A stretch of 64,000 nt of DNA from Garcia nutans (Eukaryota > Streptophyta > Magnoliopsida > Malpighiales > Euphorbiaceae): contig CANTUV010000024.1 in NCBI GenBank assembly GCA_947685225.1, forward strand, positions 26,740,001 through 26,804,000. Reading direction: 5' to 3'. Each line of letters starts with the position of its first letter. Position 1 is the first letter of the stretch. Made by a program: the position numbers and the translations under genes. This document shows positions 11,486 to 22,653 of the stretch, piece by piece. The notes under the pieces were generated by a model. The model was not told the DNA's origin, made no database searches, and saw only the letters and a program-made list of their open reading frames with translations.

Positions 11486-12648
11486 TAAGAGAAGTTGATT
11501 CCGTTAGTCTTTATATTATTCTATTCTTTCTTATAATGATATTATCCATTGCATCATCTTAGATTGCATCGTGTGCGTGAGTTAGGACGCCCGTGTTACC
11601 CGTGTTATGTTATGTAAAGGATACAATACTTTCACTCAAGGTATGGAGATCAAGCATGGCATAACCACTCATAGCCTCGTACCGTTTGGTATATACTTGC
11701 TATGGGAACCTAAGCCTTTTTACCCAAAGACTAAAGCACATGTAATTGGCCTAGTTACTTTCCTTAGGTTTTACCCTAAATGCATGTTGTTTGACTTTGG
11801 TTAACTTATCTTGGCTTAAATCATGGCTTATTTGGTTTGTTCTTTTTCTAATATACCTAAGTATATTGTAAGCTCAAAATAAATTTTTCTTTAAAATCCA
11901 AAAGACCAAAACTATTTTCAAAATTTTTTAAGATGATCTTTGGACATAAGACTTTTTCTTAAAACAAATAAAAATATTCTTTGGCCCATGGCCCAAATAC
12001 TAAGCCCAAAATCCATTTTTCTAAAATCTTTTACGATGGGCCTAGAAACAAATTTATTTTCACCTAATCTTTTCTTACAAAGAGCATGCAAAAACATTTA
12101 GGTCAATTATGAAAAATCAATTATGGGCCTAGTTTACACTAAGAATAAATTAACCATGGGCTTGTTTTTGGCATGAACCATTAGTTACCTTTTTCAAATT
12201 AGAAATATATTTATAATAAACCTCTTAATTTCGTTTTAATCCAACATAGCATAAAAGCTACTTTAGTTGATTGAATAGATTAAAACCTAATTAATAGGAA
12301 TTATCATGGATTGATTTCCATTTTAAAAAATATAACTATTGGTTGAAACGTCCAAGGGAATTATTCGAAAGCAAGATACCCCATGTTGGTATTTTGTTAA
12401 CCATATAACTAGGAAAAGTGGCTCGCCATTCGTGTGCCGATGTTATAAGGTTGGAAGGAACGTCCTATTTTTCTTTGTTTGTCTATTATTTGTGCATATA
12501 TGCATGCATGCATACATTTGCATCTCATATCATTGATCGTCTCTGGCTCACAACCCTGGATTACGATAGTTCTAAAGCTTACAACAACCCGACTTACACC
12601 GGAGACGAAGTGTCTAGCAATGACTCAATCACTTGCTCGCCAAAAACA
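11486..12648 (+). mobile_element. Element B leader (5' untranslated region)
   Basis: About 1.16 kb between primer site and gag, AT-rich, with no recognisable domain. The collinear segment in A is 23807-23063. Open frames at 11607-11804 and 12339-12536 have no family resemblance. Confidence 0.65.
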
Positions 12649-14037
12649 ATGGAACCCAAACAAATCCAAAGAATGGTGGATGAGGCCCTTAACGCCAAGA
12701 TGGAAGAAATAAAAGAGGCCATGGCTGAGACCATAAAGAATCAACTAGCTGAAATTTTAGGAAACAATGCTGAAGCATCTGCTAGCACCAAGAAAGTCAA
12801 GGGGAAGGCTAAAATTAATGAAGTAGCTTTTGATGATGATAAGGCGATCATTGATGATGATGATTGGGCTCAATACTACCAAGATGTTCAAGAGAAGAAG
12901 AAAGAATCGAAGGCTGTTGAGAAGGCAACTATTGAAAAGACCGAGACATCCGATGTTGAAAAGATGATTGCTGATTTAGAAAAGAAATTTGAGAAAAAGC
13001 TAAAAACCGAAGAGGTGTCTGAGATTAACAAACTATTTGAACAAGATGAAGAAGTTCCATACAAGTTCAAGATGCCATCCTTTGCAAAGTACAATGCCAC
13101 CGGAAATCCTTATCTTCATGTGAAGCAGTATATCACTGCCATGCAATCTGCCCGAGCTACTAAGGCTCAAACCCTAAGGTACTTTATGCTCTCATTGGAC
13201 CCTGTTGTCCAAAATTGATTCAATACCTTAGATGATGGAACACAAAAGAGTTGGGATCTACTTTACAAAGCCTTCATCCAACAATATGGATATAATGTTG
13301 AGTTAGAAGTTACCTTAATGGAAGTTGAGTCCATAAGGCAAAGGACAAATGAGAATTTTGTGGATTATGTGAAGCGATGGAGAAACAAGGCCGCTTTGCT
13401 CAAGAAAAGGCCCGATGAATCTGATCAAATAAGGAAGATTGTGAGACGAGTGTTGCCTAATCTTCGTGAGAGGATGTCTCATACACTTATCCGTGATTTC
13501 AAAGACCTTCTCCAAGCTGGTTTGCAAATTGAAGAATGGGAAAGGGAGAAGAGCCGCTTTGTAATAAAAAGGAATGAGAAAGGGAATTATGAGTCCGAAA
13601 ATCAAAGCACGCAAAAAGAGGTTGATGTTAATGTAACCGGTTAAGAAAATAAAAGACAATTCTCAGAATTGGGGAAGCCTCTATCTTGGGTTTTTAGCAA
13701 GCTGCAAAAGAAAGGATTGTTACAACCGTTAGCTCCTCGACCACTACATAATCCACTGCCACCAAACTTCAATGCCGAGGCCTTCTGTCAATTTCATCAA
13801 ATGCGAGGGCATAAAACAGATAAATGTGCTCGTCTAAGGCATGTGATCCAATATTTGATTGAAAATGGCAAGCTACCCAAGCTGGATAAGCCCAATACCA
13901 AGAACAACCCTTTGCCTAAATTTGGAAGAGTGCCTCCACCAGCAACCTTCGTGGTGGGAAAAGGATTGGAAGAAGATTTTGTTTTATCATCCTTTCAAGA
14001 TGGGGATATTGAAGATATGAAAGGAAAAGAAGCCTAA
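12649..14037 (+). pseudogene. gag: Element B gag (two in-frame stops)
   Basis: I place the start at the ATG at 12649 (MEPKQIQRMVDEALN), because the upstream extension is leader-like. The N-terminal third is acidic/lysine-rich and probably coiled. The capsid-like Retrotrans_gag region runs from about 13060 (FKMPSFAKYNATGNP) through 13560 (LRERM, then LQIEEWEREK). A zinc-knuckle-like CQFHQMRGHKTDKC follows at about 13787-13828, with a PLP-rich tail. A stop at 13216-13218 replaces a tryptophan codon of the family. A second stop at 13642-13644 stands where A has a glutamine codon (CAA). Both fit single C-to-T-type transitions. The intact protein would be about 460 residues. Confidence 0.88.
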
Positions 14038-14623
14038 CTCAATGAACTTTCCTTAGCTTGAACGTTGCTTTTCAATCTTACTTTCTTTAATATTATTGAA
14101 CTATTGTGTTTTTCAAATTTAAAGTTGCTTCAATAAATTATTTTCATCAAAATTTTGTTGGTCTTTGTTCATTTTGGTGCTCAGTCAATGAGGAATCTAG
14201 CTTATAATTCATGAATTAATATATTTATGCATCATGACTTAAATGACTTTACTAGATGAGGAAATTGCTCTATAGCATTGAGATGTGTATGCTTACATAG
14301 AGAGGGCTCCTGCATAATTACCTTTGTCTAGGTCCTAGTCAGTCTTAGAACATGCTTTGACAAGCTTTTGAGCCGAAATTGAACTTTGCTTATTTAAGAG
14401 AGAAATAATCTAGGCATTGTTTGGTTAGCCAACAACTAGTATCCACCCAAATAAATATCAATCCCTAATTGTCCCTTTGAGCCTTCATAAAATTTTAGCT
14501 GTCTTTTCATTTGAATATAACCTCAACAACCTACCTTGAGTTGTTGTGATACTCTTGACAAGTCTTATGATCACTAAGATGAAGAGGCAAGAAGATCAAA
14601 GAAAATAATGATTAGTCAAGATC

Positions 14624-14836
14624 ATGAGGATAATTGAAGTTCTCAAGCCCATGAAGATAGTTGAAGTTCTCAAGACCATAAGGGTAGTTGATGTTTTAAA
14701 GACATTTAAAGTTCTCAAAACCATAAGGGTAGTTGAAGTTTTCTTAATATCTTTAATATGTCAAGACAACATCAGAGTAACAAATGATTTATCCCTGCTA
14801 AAGAAGATTTATGCTACTCCAGTCATCCATTATTAG
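14624..14836 (+). CDS. Small ORF with 10-residue repeats (unknown), B copy
   Basis: A 70-codon frame with four copies of a KIVEVLKTIR-like decapeptide, then a tail with DNIRVTNDLSLLKKIY that matches A's frame at 8140-8355. No signal peptide or known domain. It may be non-functional, but it is the only frame besides gag that is open in both elements. Confidence 0.25.
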   Translation: MRIIEVLKPMKIVEVLKTIRVVDVLKTFKVLKTIRVVEVFLISLICQDNIRVTNDLSLLKKIYATPVIHY

Positions 14837-14875
14837 GAAGCCCAAGTTGGTACAAACAAGACAACTCTTTTAAAG

Positions 14876-14985
14876 CTAGAACAAAAAAAAAACCAAAAAC
14901 AAAAACAAAACAAGAGAAAAAAAAGAAGAAGAAAGAAAAAAAAAGAAGAAAATAAAAAAGATAAAGATAAAACCTAAAAAGGCGG
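14876..14985 (+). repeat. A/G-rich purine tract
   Basis: About 110 bases almost entirely A and G with a few C, homologous to the pyrimidine tract of A at about 8045-8140. It is far from the LTR, so it is not the main polypurine tract. A central priming role is conceivable but unproven. Confidence 0.5.
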
Positions 14986-16510
14986 TTCAAAAAGCCAACT
15001 GAGTTCTCTTTTACCTAAGACACAAAAAGCTTCCATTTGGACAGTTTGATTTGAATTGTTCCCAACCCAGCCAAAGATTCTATCAAAATCAAAAGGAAAA
15101 GAGAAAGACCATCCAGTGCTTAAATGTTCTGTACTTGACAGTCCTACAAGGAAGAAGGACCAAATGATAAAATGCTCAAAGAAAAGAAAGAGTAATAAAA
15201 AGAAAGAAAAGGGGGAAGAAGAAAAGAAGCAAAGGTTGTCCTAATCAGGATCCAGATTAATGCCAAGAAGATAGAAGGAATTTGGAATCTAGAAAGATTG
15301 CTCCCAATTACCTAAAGTTCAAACAATAAATTTGTAGTGTGAGGGTTTGTCCATTGTGTCACATCAGCTCCTATCTCAAAATGGCCTTCATTTAGCCCAT
15401 GTCCCTTATAGACCCCATTTCAAGCGTATCAAAGACCTGTTGATCTCCACTGGTAGGTAGAGTCTATTAGTGGAGATAGTTTGGATAAGCATGCATATGA
15501 GATAAATAATATTTAAGCTCAAATAAGACCTTTGGCCAAGTAATGTATGTGCCTATCTGAAGTGCAACAATTCTTGCTTAAATAGAATTGATTCCCGAGT
15601 TTAGTATGGTAACTAAGGTTGTCATGTTGTAGATATGTCAATTTGGAAAATCAAGTCCTGAGGTACATTGACATTAATTTGGCAAAGCCAACATTTGATT
15701 TCAAAATCAAGATTCAAAAAATTCAAAAAATGTTTTTTTTTTCATACAAAGCCTTCAAGTTAATGGGAGTATGTTGAACCTCCAAAGGACAAGTTGGGCA
15801 AAGGAAATTATTATTGGCAAAGTTATGAAGAAACGACCAACTGACATGCTGAGACATAGTTCAAAATAGATGAATCCCTGACTCTGCTACTTGGGGTCTC
15901 CACCGCTCATGTATTCATCATCTTAAAAGCCACAAATGCAAAGCTTTCGATCATTCCAATGCAAGACTTGAACGAGCGCCAAAAAGGAACCAATGAGAAC
16001 ACTTCTTCTAATCACCTCGGTCTGTGAGTCGATGGAACCGCTGTGAGTATTATCATGCATATCATGCATACATGAGAATATCACATCACACTTTCTTGTC
16101 TTGTATTTATCAAAATGAACAGCAAACACTCTGTGAAGAAAAGAATCAAAAGAAGATATCAAATCAGGGGGGCATGGAAAGCCCATTGCTTGAGAAAGTT
16201 TCAGTCGTTTTGCAAAAGGAGAAATACGTGCTTGTGCAAAGAACTAGATGGCAAAAACATCAATCAGAGCCTACATAGAAAAATCATGGGTTTGAGCCTA
16301 CACAGGGGGCAAAGTTTCTCCTTTTCAATTTTTAGAGTTTATATAAAAAATATTTTTAAACTCACTTACAAATATTTCACCACGCAGGGGGCAAGGAGAG
16401 GATATAAGGTCCAATTAAAAATAACTGAATTTTTGCAAAAAGGAAGAACAAAAGAATGGAACATTAGAACTCTCAAAAGAATGAAGATGCAAAAGGCAAA
16501 AGATCAGTCC

Positions 16511-16640
16511 AGCTAAAAGAACTGATGCAAGGGTGAAGACCCAATCTCAAAGGCTGAAGATCCATTTTGAAGGTGAAAAACCATAATGCATAGAATAATC
16601 GGAGCAGTCAGATTTCTCAAATGATAAAAGGTCAGTCAAA
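16511..16640 (+). repeat. Remnant of the 40-bp array in B
   Basis: Little more than one copy of the unit that is expanded ninefold in A (6095-6475): GGGTGAAGACCCAATCTC and GATCCATTTTGAAGGTG words. Confidence 0.6.
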
Positions 16641-17560
16641 CTCAATCTCGAGTCCAAGCACCCATTCTCGGGTCCAAGTACCCAAATCAATTCAAGTTCA
16701 AGCCCAAGTACTCAATCTCGGGTCCAAGCACCCATTCTCGGGTCCAAGTACCCAAATTAATTCAAGCTTGGGTCCAAGTACCCACACCAAATCAAGTTTA
16801 GGATCAAGTATCCGAAGCCAATTTAGGATCGAGTATCCGAATCCAGTTAGGATCGGGTATCCGAATCCAGTTAGGATCGAGTATCCCAATCTAGTTTAGG
16901 ATCAAGTATCCAAATCCAGTTAGGATCGAGTATCCCAATCCAGTTTAGGATCGAGTATCCAAATCCATTTAGGATCAAGTATCCAAATCCAGTTTAGGAT
17001 TGAGTATTCAAATCAAGTTTAGGATCGAGTATCCAAATCCAATTTAGGATCGAGTATCCAAATCCATTTAGGATCAAGTATCCAAATCCAGTTTAGGATT
17101 GAGTATTCAAATCAAGTTTAGGATCGAGTATCCAAATCCAATTTAGGATCGAGTATCCAAATCTAGTTTAGGATCGAGTATCCAAATTCGATTTCGGATC
17201 GAGTATCCAAATCCAGTTAGGATCGAGTATCCCATCAAGTTTTGGATCAAGTATCCGAATCCAAGTTAGGATCGAGAATCCAAATCAATTTAGGATCGAG
17301 TATCCAAATCCAATTTCAGATCGAGTATCCAAATCCAGTTAGGATCGAGTATCCCATCAAGTTTAGGATCGAGTATCCGAATCCAAGTTAGGATCGAGAA
17401 TCCAAATAAATTTATGATCGAGTATCCAAATCCAGTTTAGGATCAAAAATCCAAATCTAGTTTAGGATAGAGTATCCAAGTCCAGTTGGGATCGAGTGTG
17501 CCAATCCAATTTAGGATCGAGTATCCAAGTCTAGTTTAGGATCGAGTGTCCAAATCTCTC
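16641..17560. repeat. Tandem arrays in B 3' untranslated region (17-18-bp and about 24-bp units)
   Basis: Positions 16641-16795 hold TCGGGTCCAAGTACCCA-type units. Positions 16795-17555 hold more than 30 copies of GGATCGAGTATCCAAATCCA-type units, including a visible higher-order repeat of about 85 bp around 16960-17120. The array ends about 75 bp before the polypurine tract. Hypervariable tandem repeats at this place are known for Tat/Ogre elements. Confidence 0.87.
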
Positions 17561-17635
17561 AGGTCCAGAACCCAAAACCTTAGAAATTAAGTCTTATTAC
17601 TTTTTACTCTCTTTCACTAAGGTTTCAGATCATTC

Positions 17636-17650
17636 AAGGAGGGGGCAAAC
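17636..17650 (+). other. Polypurine tract of element B
   Basis: AAGGAGGGGGCAAAC immediately precedes the TG of the 3' LTR, in the same layout as in element A. Confidence 0.85.
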
Positions 17651-17877
17651 TGTGGACCCCTAATTTTTGACCCAATCCGATCCAATATGTTTTATTTAGT
17701 CCAAAATGATTTTTGTCGTCTAATTGGTCCAAAATAATTTTTATTAAATAATTTTTGCTTTAGTATCTAATTTTTTATTAATAAAAAATGAATAAAAATT
17801 AAAAAATAAAAATAAAAATAAAAATCGGAGTTGAAAAAATCGGCAGTGAAAAAACAGTCGCACGGGTCCGTGGGCTA

Positions 17878-18000
17878 TTTCGCCCGCAGGAAATTCCTGC
17901 GGGCGAAATCACTGTGCTATTTCACTCGTAGGATTTTCCTGCGAGCGAAATAGAATTTCTATTTTGCCCACAGGAAAATCCTATGGGCGACGTCCCAGCC
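17878..18000. repeat. Three successive palindromes in B 3' LTR U3
   Basis: The first (17878-17908) is perfect: TTTCGCCCGCAGGAA and its exact reverse complement separated by one base. The second (about 17919-17951) and third (about 17960-17990) are variants with arms near ACTCGYAGGA/TCCTGCGAG and GCCCACAGGA/TCCTATGGGC. The spacing is about 40 bp. Confidence 0.85.
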
Positions 18001-18174
18001 CGCCCACTGCCGTTGTTTTCTGCAGTAGTTTTTTATCGCTAGCGCATTTTTTCCTGCGGCAATTTTTTTCGGCAGCGCAAATTTTTCGAAACCTAATTCA
18101 ATTAGGTTTCAGTTTCTTTTTTTTTATTAATATTACTTACCTTAACTAATTAGGAATAAACAATCTCAAACCAT

Positions 18175-18182
18175 TATAAATA
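18175..18182 (+). promoter_or_regulatory. TATA box of B 3' LTR
   Basis: TATAAATA in the same context as in the 5' LTR. It could drive read-out transcription, but the LINE interrupts the LTR about 780 bp downstream. Confidence 0.55.
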
Positions 18183-18952
18183 AGGACCAAAGGTAATTAA
18201 TTTTAGGGGAGGAAAAATTTCACAGTGAGCTTGGAAATTGGAAAACCAAATCAGTGAAGGAAAAGTAATAAATTGAATTCAATTGATTTTTAAAGGAGCA
18301 GCATCGCAATTTAAGCAATTCAAAGGTGAAAAAGGCTTGTCTTTGGAGCTAGTTCATCCAAGAAGAATTATTTTTGGAGGAATCATCAAAAGAAGGTATG
18401 TGTTAAATGATTTTCTTTAATTGTTTTTACATAGTAGCTAAAAACTAGGATTTTAGTGTTTTTCAAAAGTTAAAATCTTAGAACTTTAATTTAGTTTTTT
18501 TTAAAGCCAAAAAACCTTATTTCATTAGTTTATCTTCCAAAAGGCTTAAAATTGTTATTTTTACTTCTTAAAACTCTTAAAACTCTAATTGAACATATTT
18601 TTCAACAAAACTAAAATTTAAATTCTGTTTCTTTTAAAATTTTAAAGTAGTTTCTATTTAATTCAAAAAGCCTTTAAAAACATCTTTTCTACTTATAAAA
18701 ACTTTAATTTTTTCGTTTAAATTCATAAAACTTCATGAAATTATCAAATTGATTTCCAAATTCCTAAAAATTAATTAACCACCTGTGACCCTAAATTCCA
18801 AAAATACTAAACCCAAATTCAACTTCCAAAATTCAAAATAATGAACCCTAATCCTTTTAAAACTTTAAACCATAATTTTTATGAACCCTAATCCTTTTAA
18901 AACATTAAATACCATAAAACCATAAATAGATTAAATTTACACAGTAGCTTAG

Positions 18953-18966
18953 AAACCCAATAACCA
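18953..18966. other. Target-site duplication of LINE (left)
   Basis: AAACCCAATAACCA here matches AAACCAAATAACCA at 21714-21727 (one mismatch). The B 5' LTR has the unoccupied version at about 10537-10550. A 14-bp duplication suits target-primed reverse transcription. Confidence 0.85.
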
Positions 18967-19165
18967 ACAACAACAACAACAACTAAGCCTTAATCCCAAA
19001 CAAGTTGGGGTCGGCTGTATGGATTCTCAACAAAATAAGCTCAAAAGACACCAAAAAAGATACTCCAGCCTTAGGCCCCTTCCAAGACACGGATTTTACG
19101 TCTCCATTCAAGTCTGTCATTAATCAAATCCGCATCAAGATCTAAGGCACGTAAGTCTCTTGCTA

Positions 19166-20752
19166 TCACCTCCTTCCACACAGTTCTAGTCTGCCACGAC
19201 CTCTAGCCCCCTCAATCAACAAATTCTCACACTTACGAACCGCAGCATTAGGAGGTCTTCTTAAAACATGCCCATACCATCTAAGTCTTCCTTCCCTCAC
19301 CTTATCTCCGACGTCCGCTACTTGGACTTTTTGTCGAATATGAACATTCTTAATTTTGTCCAGTCTGGTATGTCCACACATCCATCTTAGCATCCTCATT
19401 TCTGCGACACTCATCTTATGCAAATGTTGTCCCGTTGGTGCCCAACACTCACTACCATAGAGCATCGCAGGTCTAACAACCGTCCTATAGAATTTACCTT
19501 TCACTTTCAGAGGTATTTTCTTATCACATAGAACCCCAGTCGCACCCTTCCACTTCAACCACCCTACCTGTATTTTGTGAGCCACATCTTCATCTATACG
19601 GCCATCATTCTGGAACACCGAACCCAAATATTTGAAGTGCTTGGTTTTAGGAACCAAAACTCCATCCAACTTAACCTCATGTTCCTGCTTCTTCCTTAGA
19701 CTGAACTCACAGTGCATATATTCTGTTTTACTCCTACTTAACTTAAAACCCTTGTCCTCGAGGGTTTTTCTCCACACTTCCAACTTACGGTTTACACCAG
19801 CACTAGTCTCATCAATTAAAATAATGTCATCAGCAAACAACATACACCAAGGAACATCGTCTTGTATGCTTCTGGTTAGCTCGTCCATAACCAGGGTAAA
19901 TAAATATGGACTCATGGCCGAACCTTGATGCAATCCGGTAGTAATAGGGAAAGCCTCAGTGTCTCCACCAGGTATTTTCACACTAGTGGATGCATTCTCA
20001 TACATGTCCTTGATGATGTTGACATATTTGCCGTTGACTCCTTTCCTCTTCAAAACCCACCATAACACTTCTCTTGGTACTCTATCATAGGCTTTCTCCA
20101 AGTCAATAAATACCATGTGGAGATCTTTCTTCTTCTCTTGATACAATTCCATTAGTCTTCTTAGAAGAGAAATAGCCTCCATGGTAGATCTCCCTGGCAT
20201 AAACCCAAACTGATTCTCCGAAACTCTTGTAAGCTTCCTCAATCTGTGTTCAATAATCCTTTCCCATAATTTCATAGAATGGCTCATAAGTTTGATACCC
20301 CGATAATTTGTACAACATTGAATGTCTCCCTTATTTTTATATATGGGTACCATGATACTCTTCCTCCAGGCATTTGGCATCTTACGTCCTTTCACAATAG
20401 CATTAAAGAGTTTAGTTAACCAGGCAACTCCTACCTCTCCAAGGTTCTTCCAAACCTCTATAGGAATACCATCCGGGCCACAAGCTTTACCAACTTTCAT
20501 ATACTTCAAGGCTTCTCTTACTTCACTATGCAAGATCCTCCTAGACCAGCTGATATAATCATTTGTTGCATGAAGACCTTGAAAATCTTGTTCATGTTCA
20601 GGGTTGAATAACTGCTCAAAATAAGCCTTCCACCTCTCCTTAATCTCAACATCTCCTGTCAACACCCGTTGATCTTCGTCCTTTATACATTTGACTTGGC
20701 TTAAATCTCTGCTTTTCCTTTCTCTCATCCTTGCAATCTTATAAATGCCCAT
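19166..20752 (-). pseudogene. LINE reverse transcriptase
   Basis: A 528-codon open frame. Non-LTR RT motifs run in order: KACGPDGIPIEVWK (about residues 88-101), YRGIKLMSHSMKLWERI, ENQFGFMPGRST, VFIDLEKAYD (first catalytic Asp), GLHQGSAMSPYLF and LFADD (catalytic pair). A thumb and a GSECWAPT / MRMLRWMCGHTR region follow, which is characteristic of plant RTE elements. The frame shifts at the far C-terminus (ELCGRR then stop), while the sequence beyond still encodes the family's ending in another frame. It is separated from the endonuclease frame by a disruption near 20755-20808. Otherwise it is well preserved, which suggests a fairly recent insertion. Confidence 0.93.
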
Positions 20753-20808
20753 TTCTCCCTCTTTAGTACCTAACTTTTGATAAATCCCTTCTAAGGCTCT
20801 GCCACGAG

Positions 20809-21713
20809 CTACACTAACAGCCTTCTTTGCCTCTTTCTTAGCCTCTTATATTCCTCAAAGGCCTCGCTATTAACCGCATTCGGTAACTTTTTATACCATT
20901 CCCTCTTAGCCTTAATAGCCTTTTGAACCTCCTCATCCCACCACCATGCATCGTGCGGTCGAGGCCCTGCCCCTTTAGAGATCCCAAGCAATTTACTACC
21001 TGCTTTCTTAATGCCACCTTCCATTTTTGTCCACAAGTCCTCTGCACTAGCCTCAAGGTTCCAAATTTCTTCCTTTAGTAACTCCTCCTTAAAGGTACCT
21101 TGAGCTAGGTCTTTCAATTTCCACCATCTTATCCTTGGTTCCAATATTTTCCTATCATTCCTCCAGCTACTTTTATTCTTAACATCTAAAACCACAATAC
21201 GATGTTGCGCCGTCAATGCTTCACCCGGAATGACCTTGCAATCCTTACACTTACTTTTGTCCCGTCTTCGAGTAAGTATGAAGTCTATTTGACTTTGGGT
21301 TCGTCCACTCTTAAAGGTAATCAAGTGTGACCCCCTCTTTTCAAAGCAGGTATTCGCCAGCACTAGATCATAAGCCACCGCAAAATCCAAAATGCTCTTT
21401 CCCTCCTCATTCCTGTTGCCAAAACCATAACCCCCATGGACCCTGTCATAACCATTACTGTCCTTACCAACATGCCCGTTAAGGTCCCCACCAATGAAGA
21501 TTTGCTGATTATCTGGAATACCTTGCATGATATCATCCATATCTTCCCAGAACTGAACCTTGGATGCTCCGTCCAAACCTACTTGGGGAGCATAAGCACT
21601 AATTACCTTAATAGTGTCATCTCCCAAAACAAGCCTCAAAGAGATAATCCTGTCTCCCTTTCTTTTCACTTCCACCACCTTGTCTTTAAGCGTAGGCTCA
21701 ATAATAATGCCAT
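20809..21713 (-). pseudogene. LINE endonuclease (APE type), N-terminally truncated
   Basis: The open frame covers roughly the last two thirds of an exonuclease-endonuclease-phosphatase domain: VISAYAPQ, FIGGDLNGHVG (metal-binding and catalytic Asp/Asn), SQIDFIL and AQHRIVVLDV (the QHR takes the usual DH position). The linker towards RT follows, with PHDAWWWDEEVQ. The first strand and metal-binding residue of the domain are missing because the element starts at 21713. Codons to the right of that belong to B's LTR. Confidence 0.9.
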
Positions 21714-21727
21714 AAACCAAATAACCA
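21714..21727. other. Target-site duplication of LINE (right)
   Basis: AAACCAAATAACCA, the partner of 18953-18966. The B LTR resumes at once with the sequence found in the 5' LTR at about 10551. Confidence 0.85.
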
Positions 21728-22648
21728 AAATTCATAAACCAAAGTATTTTAAAGTGTCTAAAACCCTAGTTTCATGATTTTACCATTTAAACCTTAATTT
21801 GTTTAATCAAAGAGTCTTACCAACCTTTTAAAACATAAAACCCTAATCTATTTTAATTCCATAAAAAGTCACAGTAGCTATAATTGAACTTTTATTTGCT
21901 TTATTCAATTTCATACTTGATTATACTTTGATTTATCTCTTATGCTTTAATTCAATTTCAATACTTGATTTATTTAATTTATCATGGATGAATGTTTATT
22001 TTTATATTTTGATTAATAGCTTTGATGAATGATTTATTTATGATGAATGATTATTTACTTTCATCAATTAATTTAGATTTCCAAAAGTTGTAAGAGGTAT
22101 GTTTCCACTTGGTGGGTACCTCATTACTTAAACATCATGTAATTTAATTTTCTTTTCTATTTTAGAAGCTATGTAAAGGGCATGTTTCTACCTTTTGGTG
22201 GGTGTCCTATTTAGGCATGTGATGTGAGGACATGTTTCCATCCTTGGATGGGTGTCCATTTATTTGCTTTGTTTGGACATTGCTTTTATTCTAATATATT
22301 GATGCTTTCTTTTAATTATTGTGTGTAATATGGATAATATTGTTATATTTAAGAATTTTATAATATTAAGACCTGTAAAGGAGGCCGATTCCAATGAACC
22401 GGGCGTTGTGGGGGTGCTGGGCCATTTCTCACCTTCCCCACACGTGCCTAAATTTCTGAACCCATTAGGGGGTTTGGGGATTCCTTAGGAATCGAGTCAT
22501 CCACTCCTTTCTTTTTCTGGGCCCGTCCGGGTGGCTACTCTATTTTTCTCTGGATTTAGGTCAGTGTTCTCTAAGGCCCCGAGCTTAAACAGTGCCGAAG
22601 TCGCAAGAACCATTCCACTGGGAGTGGGGGCAAAAATCCCCGCTCACA

Positions 22649-22653
22649 CCTCG
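22649..22653. other. Target-site duplication of element B (right, CCTCG)
   Basis: Second copy of CCTCG. To its right A's gag resumes on the minus strand. Confidence 0.93.

Larger units (their letters stand above)
14038..16510 (+). mobile_element. Non-coding interior of element B
   Basis: Collinear with A 8934-6476 in inverse orientation. No pol domain is visible. It contains the small repeat ORF (14624-14836), a purine tract (14876-14985) and segments of moderate complexity with no recognised function. Open frames at 15056-15244 and 16024-16516 have no recognisable family. Confidence 0.65.
18967..21713 (-). mobile_element. RTE-clade LINE, 5'-truncated
   Basis: Minus-strand non-LTR retrotransposon of about 2.75 kb. 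Its 3' end is the (TTG)n tail, seen as CAACAACAACAAC at 18967-18985, preceded by a conserved 3' end near CCCCAACTTGTTTGGGATT that is typical of plant RTE elements. An endonuclease remnant and a reverse transcriptase are present. The first part of the endonuclease is missing, so the copy is 5'-truncated as usual. It inserted into B's 3' LTR. Confidence 0.9.
9187..22648 (+). mobile_element. Element B: gag-only Tat/Ogre-related LTR retrotransposon (TR-GAG-like)
   Basis: The order is 5' LTR 9187-11466, primer site 11468-11485, leader, gag 12649-14037, a 3.6-kb non-coding region ending in tandem arrays, polypurine tract 17636-17650, and 3' LTR 17651-22648 interrupted by a LINE. Without the LINE it is about 10.7 kb. 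It carries gag but no protease, RT, RNase H or integrase, and is therefore non-autonomous, like the TR-GAG class described in plants. It belongs to the same family as A but lies in the opposite orientation. Confidence 0.9.
17651..22648 (+). repeat. Element B 3' LTR (split by LINE)
   Basis: TGTGGACCCC to CTCACA. Without the LINE and its duplicated target it is about 2237 bp and collinear with the 5' LTR. It retains the TATA box at 18175-18182 and the best-preserved palindrome of the family. The right edge is fixed by the CCTCG duplication at 22649-22653. Confidence 0.9.

Noticed and set aside
16621..16899. Open frame on the plus strand of B's 3' region
   Set aside because: Repeat by-product of the 17-bp and 24-bp units.
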